Below are positions 1 to 10,324 of a stretch of DNA of 64,000 bases, one piece after another; within the stretch, counting starts at the first letter, position 1; every line of letters begins with the position of its first letter. The stretch spans positions 58,354,829-58,418,828 of the forward strand of contig NC_083880.1 of NCBI RefSeq assembly GCF_032452875.1, written 5' to 3'. This DNA is from Bos javanicus (taxonomy: Eukaryota; Chordata; Mammalia; Artiodactyla; Bovidae). The notes beneath the pieces are model-generated. The model was not told where the DNA came from, did not search any database, and saw nothing but the letters and a program-made list of their open reading frames with translations. The position numbers and the translations under genes are program-made.

Positions 1-599
1 CCGCGTAGGGTAAACAGAAATTCAAAGGCTTCCCAGGCTGAGCGGGCAGGTGGGGACACAGCTGCCTCCACATCAGCAGTCCCATGGATGTTTGATCCTG
101 GGGAGGGAAGGTGCTCGGTGTTATTTCAGCTGAGCCCGGAGGAGCCCCCACACAGAGTGGCACAGAGGGAGGGCAGGAGAAGGGAGGTCGTGGGGTGCTC
201 CAAGTCCCCTTGTTTGTGGATTGGGCTTTAGTCCAGAGGGAGAGGGGGCTGGGAGGGGAGTCTGGCTGCCAGAGGAGCTGAGGAGCCGGGGGAAGGGGGT
301 GCGCGCAAAGGGAAACCTCTTGAAGTCTGGTGGCCTTTCTGAGTGTCTTTGTCTGGGAAGCAAATCTGGGGAGCCCAGACTGGTGATTATTTGTAAATAA
401 TCTGGAATGGTAGAGAAAGAAAGGACAAAAGAGGGAGATAAAAGCAGACAGAGAGGACCGGTCAGTGCGGCAGAGACAAGTGTGGCGTCTCACGGGCCCC
501 TGTGTCACTCAGCCAATGCGGGGTCACCGAGCATCGGCCCAGAGGCCAACCTGAAACAGACTCCGGAGTCCCACCCAGGTCTCTGATGCTCATCCCACA
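1..599. other. Single-copy DNA, no gene seen
   Basis: GC-rich sequence with purine-rich runs near 160-330. I see no recognisable repeat, splice-bounded exon or RNA gene. Short open frames on the minus strand here have no recognisable domain. Confidence 0.5.
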
Positions 600-752
600 G
601 CCTGGACTATTCTGTCCATGGAATTCTCCAGGCAAGAATACTGGAGTGGGTAGCTGTTTCCTTCTCCAGGGGATCTCCCCAACCCAGGGATTGAACCCAG
701 GTCTCCTGCATTGCAGGTGGATTCTTTACCATCTGAGCCACCAGGGAAGCCC
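600..752 (-). mobile_element. Bov-tA SINE, 3'-truncated copy
   Basis: Reading the minus strand, the element begins with the tRNA-derived head (GGGCTTCCCTGGTGGCTCAG at 752 downwards), followed by the B-box-like GGTTCAATCCC and the CAGTATTCTTGCC body. The last part, which normally carries the GTCGGACACGACTGAG tail, is missing or too diverged. No target duplication is clear. Confidence 0.9.
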
Positions 753-781
753 AGGATATTCTCTAAGGAAAACTAAATTGT

Positions 782-945
782 ATGTGTCTACCTGTGTGTG
801 TGTGCAGATGTGTGTGTATGTGTGGGGGGACATGTGTGTATATGCATGTGTGTGTGTGTGTGTGTGTAGGGGGACATGTGTGTATATGCATGTGTGTGTG
901 CACATGTATGTTTGGACATGTATGTGTGCATGTGTCTCTCCATAA
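782..945. repeat. Compound (TG)n microsatellite with 44-bp higher-order unit
   Basis: Alternating TG with TATGCATG interruptions. A unit beginning GGGGGACATG occurs at 825 and again at 869, giving a 44-bp period duplicated once. Alternating purine-pyrimidine DNA of this kind can adopt Z-form. Open frames reading Val-Cys or His-Thr repeats across it are artefacts of the dinucleotide. Confidence 0.9.
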
Positions 946-1551
946 AGTTAGTCAAGGGCAAGCTGAGGGAGACGCTCAGTATTGTCTTCCCTCCGGCCAT
1001 CCAGGCTCAGCCCTGAGGGCCGCAGGGCGAATGAGGGAACGAGGGAGCTTCGAATGGGTCCAGACTTCTGGCTGGTCATCAGCATGGAGAACAGACACAG
1101 ATGTCAAATGTCTACAGCAAATGTGAGACTATTTAGGTACAATTTAGCAGAAACGAGTCATCCTGCAGACATAAACATTTTAATCGGAGTGACAATTTAT
1201 TCAAACAATTTGACAATGCTCACACATGCTGAACAGATGGGCTGGGGCCGGGGCCCAGCAAGTGTGCTGCTGGGGGAGGGAGCCCCGGCCGAGGCTGGCT
1301 GGCCTGCAGGAGGGGCAGAGTGGACGATAAGCTCCCGTCCGGCAGCAGAGAGGCTCCTGAGATAACCCCAGGTCCCCTCTCCCAGGGGAACCTGCCTGCA
1401 CTTTCAGGCACCTCGGATGTCCCAGTGATGCTGATGATGTAGGAAGAATTCTTGATGGAAGAAGGCCATTCACTTATTCATTCATCTAATTTGGAGAGTT
1501 TGCCGAGTATAATCACGGGCCAGGCACTGTGTTAGATGCTGTTGTGTGTGT
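946..1551. other. Single-copy DNA, no gene seen
   Basis: No repeat family recognised. The AT-rich stretch at about 1138-1215 contrasts with GC-rich flanks and may be constrained non-coding DNA, but this is only an impression from base composition. Confidence 0.4.
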
Positions 1552-1764
1552 GTTGCTGTCATTTAGTCGCTAAGTCGTGTCTGACTCTTTGTGACCCCAG
1601 GGACTGTAGCCGGCCAGGCTCCTCTGTCCATGGGATTTTCCAGGAAAGAGTACTGGAGTGGGTTGCCATTTCCTCCTCCAGGGGATTTTTCTGACCCAGG
1701 GATTGAACTCACACCTCCTGCATTGGCAGGCAGATTCTTTACCACTGTGCCACAAGGGAAGCCC
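1552..1764 (-). mobile_element. Bov-tA SINE
   Basis: Near full-length copy. On the minus strand the head GGGCTTCCCTTGTGGC starts at 1764 and the tail, with GTCAGACACGACTTAGCG, ends near 1552. The (TG)n just upstream at 1543-1553 is the complement of the CA-type tail that these SINEs often carry. Confidence 0.92.
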
Positions 1765-4400
1765 TACCCACCTACACAGGTGAGGGCAAATGCTAACCTC
1801 CACACACACATCCAGAAATAAGGTTTTATCAGCTACAGAAGCCCAGTCACATGAAATTAACCATCAGAGACCAACTCACTTAACACCATGGCATAAAACC
1901 CTCCCTCCCCACCTCAAACTCAAGGAGGGAAAAGGCAGTATCATCAAGCTGGATGCAACTCATTTCAGCCTCTATTTTCTTTCCCTTGATGAAACATTCA
2001 TTGGGAAAAAGCTGTGAGTTGACGGTGTGACCCCCACGGCATGTAGGGCGAATGTTCTGTGATAAACAAGCTGGTTGTCTCCTCTGAGTAGCTGGGGCGG
2101 GGGAGGGGGGAAGCCACATCACCTCTTCCCGTGTCAGGTTTTCTGAGTCTAGACGCTTCCCAATTTATCTCTAAATATAATCACCAGTTACCCACGTCCC
2201 CCTCCCAAGCAAGTGGAATGGTTTTGCAATTTAATTTAATCACCCACTGAGTTTCCAAAATTAATTTCCTGTTAGAAATAAATATTGTACTATGAATTAT
2301 AAATCAGACCAGGCGGTAATTTACAGAGAACCAGTAAATTAAAATTTTGACTGTTGTTTTCTGTAGCAGACGAAAGTGGGAGCACCTAGAGGGTGCCCAG
2401 GGTTGAAAGTCCATAGCTCCTTGAGGGAGGTTGGGCAGAGCTATTTCATGTCATGCCGGTCAAGCAGCTCTTGGAGTGTGTCCGCTGCGTGCTGGACACG
2501 GTGTAAATGGTGAACAGCTAAGTGGTGGTCCAGAACCTGGGGGTCTCCTAGTTGTGACTCAGCTGCAGAGATAAGGACTCCGGAAGACCCTCGTGTTACC
2601 CTGGCTTTGGGCCCACCCTGAGGACTGTCCTCAGGGTTCGCACTTATCAAGTTAATCTTCATGATAATCAGACACAGAAGCTTCTATCATTAGTACAGTT
2701 TCCTTTTTTGAGAGAAAGGAGGTACAGACAACACCAGTAACAAACACATCAGAGACGGTGAGCTGGCAAGTGGCAGAGCTCGGGTGCAGGAGGCCCCCAC
2801 TTCCAGAGTTCACCCCACTCCAACCCAGTCCTGATTGGCCCACCTCCCCTCTGAGGCTAGGCCATTCCTGTCCTCTCCACTTTGGTGCCATCCCACCTCC
2901 CAGCAGTCTCTCGCTCAACCCCTTTCTGCCCATCCCCCAACACACACACCACATCACCCTGGGAGAACTTCAGAAATGTGACTGTGAAGTCCCACAGTGT
3001 CGCTCCCACCCAGGACCACCCTCTGCCCTAAATGAACAAGGCAGAAGCCCTGCCCCAAGCTGCACCCAGGTGGGCAGGTGTGGCAAACCCACAGCGGCGG
3101 CTCCCTGTTCCAGGCAGCCAGGTGCAGGCTTTTTACCACAACGTGATGATCTTGTAGGTTGGGGGATAGGAGGGGCAGGGTCCTGGGAGTAGTTGGCATT
3201 TCCACGTCAGCATGTCTCTGGTGAGCAAACCAATGGTGCAAAGTCTCAGCAAAATGCTTATTGAGTGGATGTAAAACGCTCAAAACTGGGGGGCTCAGTG
3301 GGGATGGGAGAGGTGAACCCTTGCCCCCAGGTCATTTCTGGTTCTGGGAGGAAGATGGGAAATCTGCAGGTAACCCCCATGCAGGAAGGCATGTGTGTAA
3401 TGGGGCTTGGAGGTCTGAGGGTCTCCAGGTGGCTTCCTGTCTCCTCCCCAGCAAGTGGCATTACCATCACCTTATCCTATGGGGAGTGGGGATGGGAATA
3501 ACAGGTGAGGTGAGCTCCCCTGGGCCACATAGGTGGTACATAGCAGAGTGCAGGCCTTACCAGGCAAGTGGCTGCAGAATGTATAGGGTGACCACCGTGA
3601 GCACTGCCTCTTCTTGCCTGATTGTCAGACATTTGTTGAATGAGCTGGTCAAGTGGGGCCACAGGTGAGAACAGACCCTCCTCTCACCCCACCGCTGGCA
3701 GGTCATCCTCTCCCTCCAGACAGGCTTTTCATTGGTGAGGCTTTCTCCTGCACTTCGTGAAAGACAACTTGAACTAGCTAAGAAACAGAAGGAAATTTGC
3801 TGGCAGATTTTTTATCCTGAATTCCAGGAGTTCTGACTTCAGGTATGGCTGGATCCAGGGGCTCCAGTCCTGTCTTCTGGACTTGTCTCTCTCTTTTGAT
3901 TCTATTTGGCTTCTCTTCTCTTTTAGAAATGAAGCTGCTCTGCCTTACAATAGGATGGCAGCCTCACTATCCCTTGTGTGTGTCCTCCCAGCTTCGCATC
4001 CTAAAGAAGGGCCCTTTAAGGAAGGGCGTTGAGTAGCCTGGCCAAGGCACCTGCTCACTGCCCGGCCACTACTGTGACAAGAGGCTCCAGTGCTGTGACT
4101 GGCCCATGTTGTTGAATAGAGATGAGACAAGAGCATTTGGTGTTGACCACTGCATCCTCCAAGAAGTGTGGCAGAAGTGGCTTCTACTGCTTGAGGCGTT
4201 TGGGGGGGCTACTCCAAGGAGAGTCATGAATGAGACACCTGTCTTAGGGAAGAGAGGCCTCCTAAACCAGGGGTAGGTTCCTGCCACCTCTCCAGTCCTG
4301 CCTTCCTGGTCTTTGATGGTGGAGGGATTGATGGTGGATGCTGAGCCAGCACTGGTCGGGGGAAGGGGGTTGTGTGTGGCTGGGTTGGGGTTCCTAGGAA
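1765..4400. other. Single-copy DNA with AT-rich block and old repeat traces
   Basis: No gene seen. About 2150-2370 is an AT-rich block with many TAAT/ATTA cores (see findings). About 2680-2800 resembles a MIR. About 3765-4000 (with CAGGTATGGCTGGATCCAGG at 3840) resembles an ancient interspersed repeat whose family I cannot name with confidence. The rest is GC-rich and unassigned. Confidence 0.4.
2680..2800 (-). mobile_element. MIR-like fragment
   Basis: The pattern GAGCTGGCAAGTGGCAGAGC (2760-2779) followed by a tRNA-derived-looking GGGTGCAGGAGG matches the reverse complement of the MIR core and head. The match is short and diverged. Confidence 0.4.
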
Positions 4401-4591
4401 AGTGAAAGCTGCTCATTCATGTCTGATTCTTTGTGACCTCATGGACTATACAGTCCATGGAATTCTCCAGGCCAGAATACTAGAGTGGGTAACCTTTCCC
4501 TTTTCCAGGGGATTTTCCCAACCTAGGGATCAAACACAGGTCTCCTGCACTGCAGGAGGATTCTTTACCAGCTGAGCCACAAGGGAAGCCC
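4401..4591 (-). mobile_element. Bov-tA SINE
   Basis: Minus-strand copy with head GGGCTTCCCTTGTGGCTCAG at 4591 and end near 4401 at AGTGAAAGC. The body is recognisable throughout, including the ATACTAGAGTGGGTAACC variant of the central block. Confidence 0.92.
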
Positions 4592-4739
4592 AGGGGCTCC
4601 TGGGACTTGCAGTACAAAGCTTGACAGATGCAACTGTTGGCTGGAGGGGGAGCTGTCGCCATCACCAGCCTCCTCCTGTCCCTCCTCCTCTTGCATCAGC
4701 ATAACGTCCACTGAGCCCATATTAGGGTTCAGTGTGCTC

Positions 4740-4870
4740 CAGAGCAGAGCTCATTCTGTGCATTATATCATTGCGTCCCCACAGTGGACGCTCAAGGTAC
4801 GTTCTACAAGCGATCCTCATTTTAACTCAGAGGGCAGAGCTGGCCCCCAGGTCTCTCTGACTCCATGTCC
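4740..4870 (-). mobile_element. MIR fragment
   Basis: Contains the order typical of reverse MIR: a TATATCATTGCGTCCCCACA segment, a CTCATTTTAACTCAGAGG segment (equivalent of ATTTTACAGATGAGG) and GGCAGAGCTGG before a diverged head. Confidence 0.55.
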
Positions 4871-5580
4871 ATGTTCTTGCCTTCTCTGCACACGAGACAG
4901 TCTTGCCTCACTTTCTAACGCATGCAAACCATCCACCCACTTGGAAGCATTTCCCGTTCCAGGGGGTCCACCTCTCCCGCTACGGTGAACAGAGCAGCAT
5001 GGCCCCTAACACGTGACCGGCTGTGGCTGGAACAGCTGGGCAGAACATCTGGTTTTCTTTCTTGTCCAATTTTTCTCGGTGCATAAATTCCCTTTTCTTT
5101 GCTTCTTTCATCTGGCCCCAGCCCTGGTTCCCTGGGGACACAGAGAACCAAAGCTAATATTTACCTGAGGCAGACTTGGCTTTAGTTTAGGCTAGCCTTT
5201 TTAAAATGTAGATGTGGAAACAGCCAGACCCTCGGGGTTATATCTTCCTGGCCCCAGTCCGGCTGGTAAAACAGAACAGAGAACTAACTCTATGAGGAGG
5301 TCAGCCCTTGGTGCTCCAGGAGTTGGAGCTGGGCTTTGGCTGTGATCTCAGTGGTCTGAGTGGCACCCTTAGTGGGGGAGGCACTGGCTGTGGTGAGGGT
5401 AGGGGGAGCTGTGATGAGGTAAAAGGACCAGAGAGATTCAGGACCCCAATTTTTAGTGATTCGAGCTCCAGACAAGGAGCTGAAACTTCCTAGCTGGTGA
5501 CTGAAGTTTTAAGCAAAGCAATCTCTATTGGTTACCCCAAAGGGTCATACTTGTAGATTTGCCCTTTGGATAAACTGCTT
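4871..5580. other. Single-copy DNA, no gene seen
   Basis: No repeat or gene recognised between the MIR and the repeat that hosts BovB. Confidence 0.4.
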
Positions 5581-5596
5581 TTTTATTGTGGTAAAT
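5581..5596 (+). mobile_element. Left remnant of an old LINE-like repeat (BovB host)
   Basis: TTTTATTGTGGTAAA matches the start of a known L1-type 3'-region repeat whose continuation (CATAAAATG, then TAAGTGTACCATTTGGTGGC) resumes at 7606, directly after the BovB end. The BovB therefore lies within this older repeat. Confidence 0.55.
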
Positions 5597-7605
5597 AGAT
5601 CTGATAGATAAAGAGTGAACTACGGACTGAGGTTCGTGACATTGTACAGGAGACAGGGATCAAGACCATCCCCATGGAAAAGAAATACAAAAAAGCAAAA
5701 TGGCTGTCTGGGGAGGCCTTACAAATAACTGTGAAAAGAAGAGAAGCGAAAAGCAAAGAAGAAAAGGAAAGATATAAGCATCTGAATACAGAGTTCTAAA
5801 AAATAGCAAGAAGAGATAAGAAAGCCTTCCTCAGTGATCAGTGCAAAGATATCGAGGAAAACAACAGAATGGAAAAGACTAGAGATCTCTTCAAGAAAAT
5901 TAGAGATACCAAGGGGACATTTCATGCAAAGATGGGCTCGATAAAGGACAGAAATGGTATGGACCTAACAGAAGCAGAAGAATTAAGAAGAGGTGGCAGG
6001 AATACACAGAAGAACTGTACAAAAAAGATCTTCACGACCCAGATAATCACGATGGTGTGATCACTGACCTAGAGCCAGACATCCTGGAATGTGAAGTCAA
6101 GTGGGCCTTAGAAAGCATCACTACGAACAAAGCTAGTGGAGGTGATGGAATTCCAGTTGAGCTCTTTCAAATCCTGAAAGATGATGCTGTGAAAGTACTG
6201 CACTCAATATGCCAGCAAATTTGGAAAACTCAGCAGTGGCCACAGGACTGGAAAAGGTCAGTTTTCATTCCAATCCCAAAGAAAGGCAATACCAAAGAAT
6301 GCTCAAACTACTGCACAATTGCACTCATCTCACACGCTAGTAAAGTAATGCTCAAAATTCTCCAAGCCAGGCTTCAGCAATACGTGAACTGTGAACTTCC
6401 AGATGTTCAAGCTGGTTTTAGAAAAGGCAGAGGAACCAGAGATCAAATTGCCAACATCCGCTGGATCATGGAAAAAGCAAGAGAGTTCCAGAAAAACATC
6501 TATTTCTGCTTTATTGACTATGCCAAAGCCTTTGACTGTGTGGATCACAATAAACTGTGGAAAATTCTGAAAGAGATGGGAATACCAGACCACCTGACCT
6601 GCCTCTTGAGAAATCTGTATGCAGGTGAGGAAGCAACAGTTAGAACTGGACATGGAACAACAGACTGGTTCCAAATAGGAAAAGGAGTTCGTCAAGCCTG
6701 TGTATTATCACCCTGCTTATTTAACTCATATGCAGAGTACATCATGAGAAATGCTGGACTGGAAGAAACACAAGCTGGAATCAAGATTGCTAGGAGAAAT
6801 ATCAATAACCTCAGATATGCAGATGACACCACCCTTATGGCAGAAAGTGATGAGGAACTTAAAAGCCTCTTGATGAAAGTGAAAGTGGAGAGTGAAAAAG
6901 TTGGCCTAAAGCTCAACATTCAGAAAACGAAGATCATGGCATCCGGTCCCATCACTTCATGGGAAATAGATGGGGAAACAGTGGAAACAGTGTCAGACTT
7001 TATTTTGGGGGCTCCAAAATCACTGCAGATGGTGACTGCAGCCATGAAATTAAAAGACGCTTACTCCTTGCAAGGAAAGTTATGACCAACCTAGACAGCA
7101 TATTAAAAAGCAGAGATATTACTTTGCCAACAAAGGTTCGTCCAGTCAAGGCTATGGTTTTTCCTGTGGTCATGTATGGATGTGAGAGTTGGACTGTGAA
7201 GAAAGCTGAGCACTGAAGAATTGATGCTTTTGAATTGTGGTGTTGGAGAAGACTCTTGAGAGTCCCTTGGACTGCAAGGAGATCCAACCAGTCCATTCTG
7301 AAGGAGATCAGCCCTGGGATTTCTTTGGAGGGAATGATGCTGAAGCTGAAACTCCAGTACTTTGGCCACCTCATGTGAAGAGTTGACTCATTGGAAAAGA
7401 CTCTGATGCTGGGAGGGATTGGGGGCAGGAGGAGAAGGGGACGACAGAGGATGAGATGGCTGGATGGCATCACTGACTCGATGGATGTGGGTCTAGGTGA
7501 ACTCCGGGAGTTGGTGATGGACAGGGAGGCCTGGCGTGCTGCGATTCATGGGGTCGCAAAGAGTCGGACACGACTATGCGACTGAACTGAACTGAACTGA
7601 CTGAT
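5597..7605 (+). mobile_element. BovB LINE (RTE clade), 5'-truncated, ~2.0 kb
   Basis: This is the largest BovB in the window. It starts inside the protein region, lacking the 5' UTR and the AP-endonuclease domain (a full-length BovB is about 3.2 kb). It continues through the reverse transcriptase and ends in the diagnostic ACTGA repeats at 7585-7605. Seen in the reading frame: an in-frame TAA at 5797, a one-base deletion near 5980 that shifts the frame, a second shift near 7005-7010, a TGA at 7214 and another TGA at about 7376. The copy is therefore dead. Its 3' end shares GGGGTCGCAAAGAGTCGGAC with the Bov-tA SINEs, as expected for the LINE that mobilises them. BovB is known to have entered ruminants by horizontal transfer. 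Confidence 0.96.
6057..7085 (+). pseudogene. BovB reverse transcriptase fragment (decayed)
   Basis: This 342-residue open stretch is the RT core of the BovB protein. RT motif A is at residues 152-162 (FIDYAKAFDCV; aspartates at 154 and 160), and the catalytic YADD box is at residues 254-257 (nt 6816-6827), followed by the thumb. In the motif B block the expected GVRQGC reads GVRQAC, so the conserved glycine is replaced by alanine. The ATG at 6057 is not a native start: the protein continues upstream in another frame at 5869-5980 and was broken by a one-base deletion. The end at 7085 is also a frameshift; the native frame resumes at about 7000-7213 (ending in CESWTVKKAEH). No function is expected. 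Confidence 0.93.
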
Positions 7606-7845
7606 ATATATCATAAAATGTATCTGTTTAAGTGTACCATTTGGTGGCACTAAGTACATTCACAGTCATATAACCATCACCCTCATCCATCTCTAGGACT
7701 CTCTTATCTTCCTCAAACCAAAACTCTGTCCCTATTAAACACTGACTTCCTACCTCCCACTCTCCTTCCAGCCCCAGCACCTGCCATTTTGCTTTCTGTG
7801 TTTATGAATTTCTCTACGCCTGGTACTTCCTTGTTCTAGCTTATA
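7606..7845 (+). mobile_element. Right remnant of old LINE-like repeat hosting BovB
   Basis: CATAAAATG, TAAGTGTACCATTTGGTGGC, ACTAAGTACATTCACAG and AACCATCACC occur in the order of a common old L1-type 3'-region repeat. It continues the segment at 5581-5596. Subfamily not assigned. Confidence 0.55.
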
Positions 7846-7892
7846 TGTTTGTGTCCCCCCAAATTCATAGGTTGATAACCTAATGCCCAAGG
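7846..7892 (+). mobile_element. MLT1-type (MaLR) LTR, left part
   Basis: TGTTTGTGTCCCCCCAAATT and the following GTTGATAACCTAATGCCC match the start of MLT1-like ERVL-MaLR LTRs. The repeat is interrupted by a SINE and resumes at 8126. Confidence 0.6.
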
Positions 7893-8125
7893 GCTTCCTG
7901 GGTGGTGCTAGTGATAAAGAACATGCCTGCCAATGCAAGAGACATGAGACACAGGTTCCATCCCTAGGTTGGGAAGGTCCCCTGGAGGAGGGCATGACAA
8001 CCCACTCCAGTATTCTTGCCTGGAGAATCCCATGGACAGAGGAGCCTGGAGGGCAATGGTCCATAGGCTCGCAAAGAGTCAGACACAAGTAAAGCAACTT
8101 AGCACACACACACACACACGCACGC
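7893..8125 (+). mobile_element. Bov-tA SINE with target duplication
   Basis: Complete copy from the GGGCTTCCTGGGTGGTGC head to a (CA)n / CACGCACGC tail at 8104-8125. It is flanked by an 11-bp duplication AATGCCCAAGG at 7882-7892 and 8126-8136, which marks insertion into the MaLR LTR. Confidence 0.95.
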
Positions 8126-8350
8126 AATGCCCAAGGTGATGGTGTTAGGAGATAGGGCCTTTGGGAACAGATCACGTCATCATCTTGTGAACAGGATCAG
8201 CACCCTTGTGAGAGGCCCTGCCGAGCTTCCCCCAACCCCTCTCCCTGGGTTGGGGCACAAAGAGGTGTCGGCAGTCTGCAGCTCAGAACAGGGTCTCCTC
8301 CAGAACTCCACCGTGTGGGCACCTGCTCTTGGACTTCCAACCTCTGAAAC
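8126..8350 (+). mobile_element. MLT1-type (MaLR) LTR, right part
   Basis: GGTGATGGTGTTAGGAGATA, GGGCCTTTGGG, then later CTTGGACTTCCAACCTCTGA: the order found in MLT1-like LTRs, ending with the AGAACTGTGAGAAATAA-equivalent region. Diverged. Confidence 0.55.
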
Positions 8351-9059
8351 TGTTAGGAAGTGAGTTCTTGTTGTCAGTCCTCCTGACTGAAATGTTTAGG
8401 CAGAGTTCTCTTAAACTTCCGAAAACATGCCCAGGCTCTCCTGATCTCACATTATGGGAGCCAACATTTCTCAGCCTAAGAGATGATCTGCTCACTTAGG
8501 GACCAAACAGAACAATCAGGGGTGCACTGACAATGGGATAATCACATTCCTGAAGGGTGAGCGATCAGGGCAAAGCACGGGAAGGACGAGTTTCTGTTTA
8601 TGTGACCAAGAATGAGAAGCCTGCTTCTCACGAGAGATCCCTGACTCCCATCCCGCCAACACTAATTGGCCAATTGTAAGAGACAACAGCGAAGCTTGTG
8701 GAAACCTCCCACCACCTCATTTCCAGCCTGCAGAACATCACTAACTTTCAACGCCATTGTCTCCCTGGGCCTTGTCCATAACTCTGGGCTGTAACATGAG
8801 ATTAAATGTTATAAGTTCTGACGTCCAGTTTGTTTGAGACACTGACCCGCTCTGCCTCACGTACCTCTCACAGAACAAGTCAAAAGCCCTGGGAGGGACT
8901 CCAAGTTAATCTGACTCTGTTCTGGGTCTCATCCCAAAGCAGGATTTATGAGCTTAAACAGGAAAGTTCCAGAATGCCAGCAGCATTATGCTCACAGGTT
9001 CCCACATCATTCTGCCAGAGTCTGTCTTTTCTTGGTGGAAGCTCTTACCCTGCAAGACA
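8351..9059. other. Single-copy DNA, no gene seen
   Basis: No repeat or gene recognised. Confidence 0.4.
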
Positions 9060-9278
9060 CAGTCGGCCCTTGATATTCACAGGGCATTGGTTTCAGGACA
9101 CCCTCTCCCCCTTTCCCCCGTTTGGACACCAAAATCTGAACTTTTTCTCGAGTCCCTTATATAAAATGGTGCAGAACTTGCGTATAATCTAAGCTCCTCT
9201 TCCAGTGCACTTTAAATCATTTCTAGATTACTTATGATATTTAATACAATGTACATGCTATCTAAATAGTTGTCAGCA
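9060..9278 (+). mobile_element. Tigger-class (MER2-like) DNA transposon remnant
   Basis: Starts with CACAGTCGGCCCTTGATATT and contains TCCCTTATATAAAATGG and TCTAGATTACTTATGATATT and AATACAATGTACATGCTATC, in the order of short non-autonomous Tigger elements with a CAGTCGGCCCTC terminal. Internal deletion likely; the distal terminal repeat is not obvious. Confidence 0.6.
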
Positions 9279-9471
9279 AAATTCAGGTACCTGTTGTGGG
9301 GAAAGTGAGGTGCCCAGGCCAGCCAGCACAGCTGCCTCCCTAGAAAGGCAGTCCTCAGGGAGCCCCAGTAAATCACTGCATCCGCCCACCTGAGGCCCTT
9401 TTGTGCATGAGTTCTGTTGTCTTAGAGGCCAAAGGGAGAAAGCAAGACATCCTTTTATTCTTATTCTAAAT

Positions 9472-9684
9472 GTGTGTGCCTGCTCAGTCGCTAAGTTGTG
9501 CCTGACTCTGCGCGACACCACAGACTATAGCCCACCAGGCTCCTCTGTCCGTGGGATTTCCCAGGCAAGAATACTGGAGTGGGTTGCCATTTCATACTCC
9601 AGGCGATTTTCCCGACCCAGGGACTGAACGCGTGTCTCCTGCATTGGCAGGCAAATTCTTTACCCAGCGCCACCTGGGAAGCCT
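9472..9684 (-). mobile_element. Bov-tA SINE
   Basis: Minus-strand copy with head GGCTTCCCAGGTGGCGCTGG starting at 9683; the body has several CpG sites. It is first of a tight series of SINEs running to 10588. Confidence 0.93.
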
Positions 9685-9707
9685 TCTAAAATAATCATAA
9701 TTAGTTT

Positions 9708-9975
9708 GCTGCTAAGTCGCTTCAGTCGTGTCCAACTCTGTGTGACCCCAGAGACGGCAGCCCACCAGGCTCTGTTGTCCCCGGGATTCTCCAGGCAAGA
9801 ACACTGGGTGGGTTGCCATTTCCTTCTCCAATGCATGAAAGTGAAAAGTGAAAGTGAAGTTACTCAGTCATGTCCGACTCTTCGTGACTCCATGGACTGC
9901 AGCCTACCAGGCTCCTCCGTCCATGGGATTTTCCAGGCAAGAGTACTGGAGTGGGGTGCCATCGCCTTCTCCGAT
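9708..9975 (-). mobile_element. Bov-A2 SINE (dimeric)
   Basis: Two BovA monomers joined by the linker seen here as CATGAAAGTGAAAAGTGAAA (9834-9853), reading minus. A short duplication TTAGTTT flanks it at 9701-9707 and 9976-9982. Confidence 0.92.
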
Positions 9976-9993
9976 TTAGTTTCTCCTTATTTT

Positions 9994-10204
9994 GGGCTTC
10001 CCTTGTGGCTTAGCTGGTAAAGAATCTGCCTGCAGTGCGGGAGACCTGGGTTCGATCTCTGGGTTGGGAAGATCCCCTGGAGGAGGGAAAGGCTACCCAC
10101 TTCAGTATTCTGGCCTGGAGAATTCATTCCATGGGCTGTATAGTCCATGGGGTCGCAAAGAGTCAAACACAACTGAGCGACTTTCACTCACTCACTCACT
10201 CATT
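9994..10204 (+). mobile_element. Bov-tA SINE
   Basis: Plus-strand copy starting GGGCTTCCCTTGTGGCTTAG with a good B-box-like GGTTCGATCTC near 10050. It ends in (ACTC)n at 10181-10203. Confidence 0.93.
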
Positions 10205-10322
10205 TTATTTTTTCAAATTTTTGGCCTCACCACGAGGCATGTGGGATTTTAGCTCCCCCACCAGAGATCAAACCTGCTGCACTGGATGTGCAAAGCCTTA
10301 ACTACTGGACCACCAGGGAAAT
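10205..10322 (-). mobile_element. CHR-type SINE
   Basis: Minus strand: head from 10322 (TTTCCCTGGTGGTCCAGTAG), then a GTTTGATCTCTGGTGGGG segment and a tail ending in GGCCAAAAATTTG. This is the tRNA-derived CHR family of cetartiodactyls, distinct from Bov-tA because it lacks the BovB-like 3' end. Confidence 0.8.
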
Positions 10323-10324
10323 CT

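Noticed and set aside
502..1126. Cys/Val-rich and His/Thr-rich open frames
   Set aside because: They read through the (TG)n tract and a SINE; low-complexity artefacts.
2096..2110. G-quadruplex at GGGGCGGGGGAGGGG
   Set aside because: Only three separated G-runs; it does not meet the four-run rule unless one run is split without a loop.
9994..10070. tRNA gene
   Set aside because: The A- and B-box-like words belong to the tRNA-derived heads of Bov-tA SINEs. The cloverleaf cannot be completed and the body continues into BovB-like sequence.
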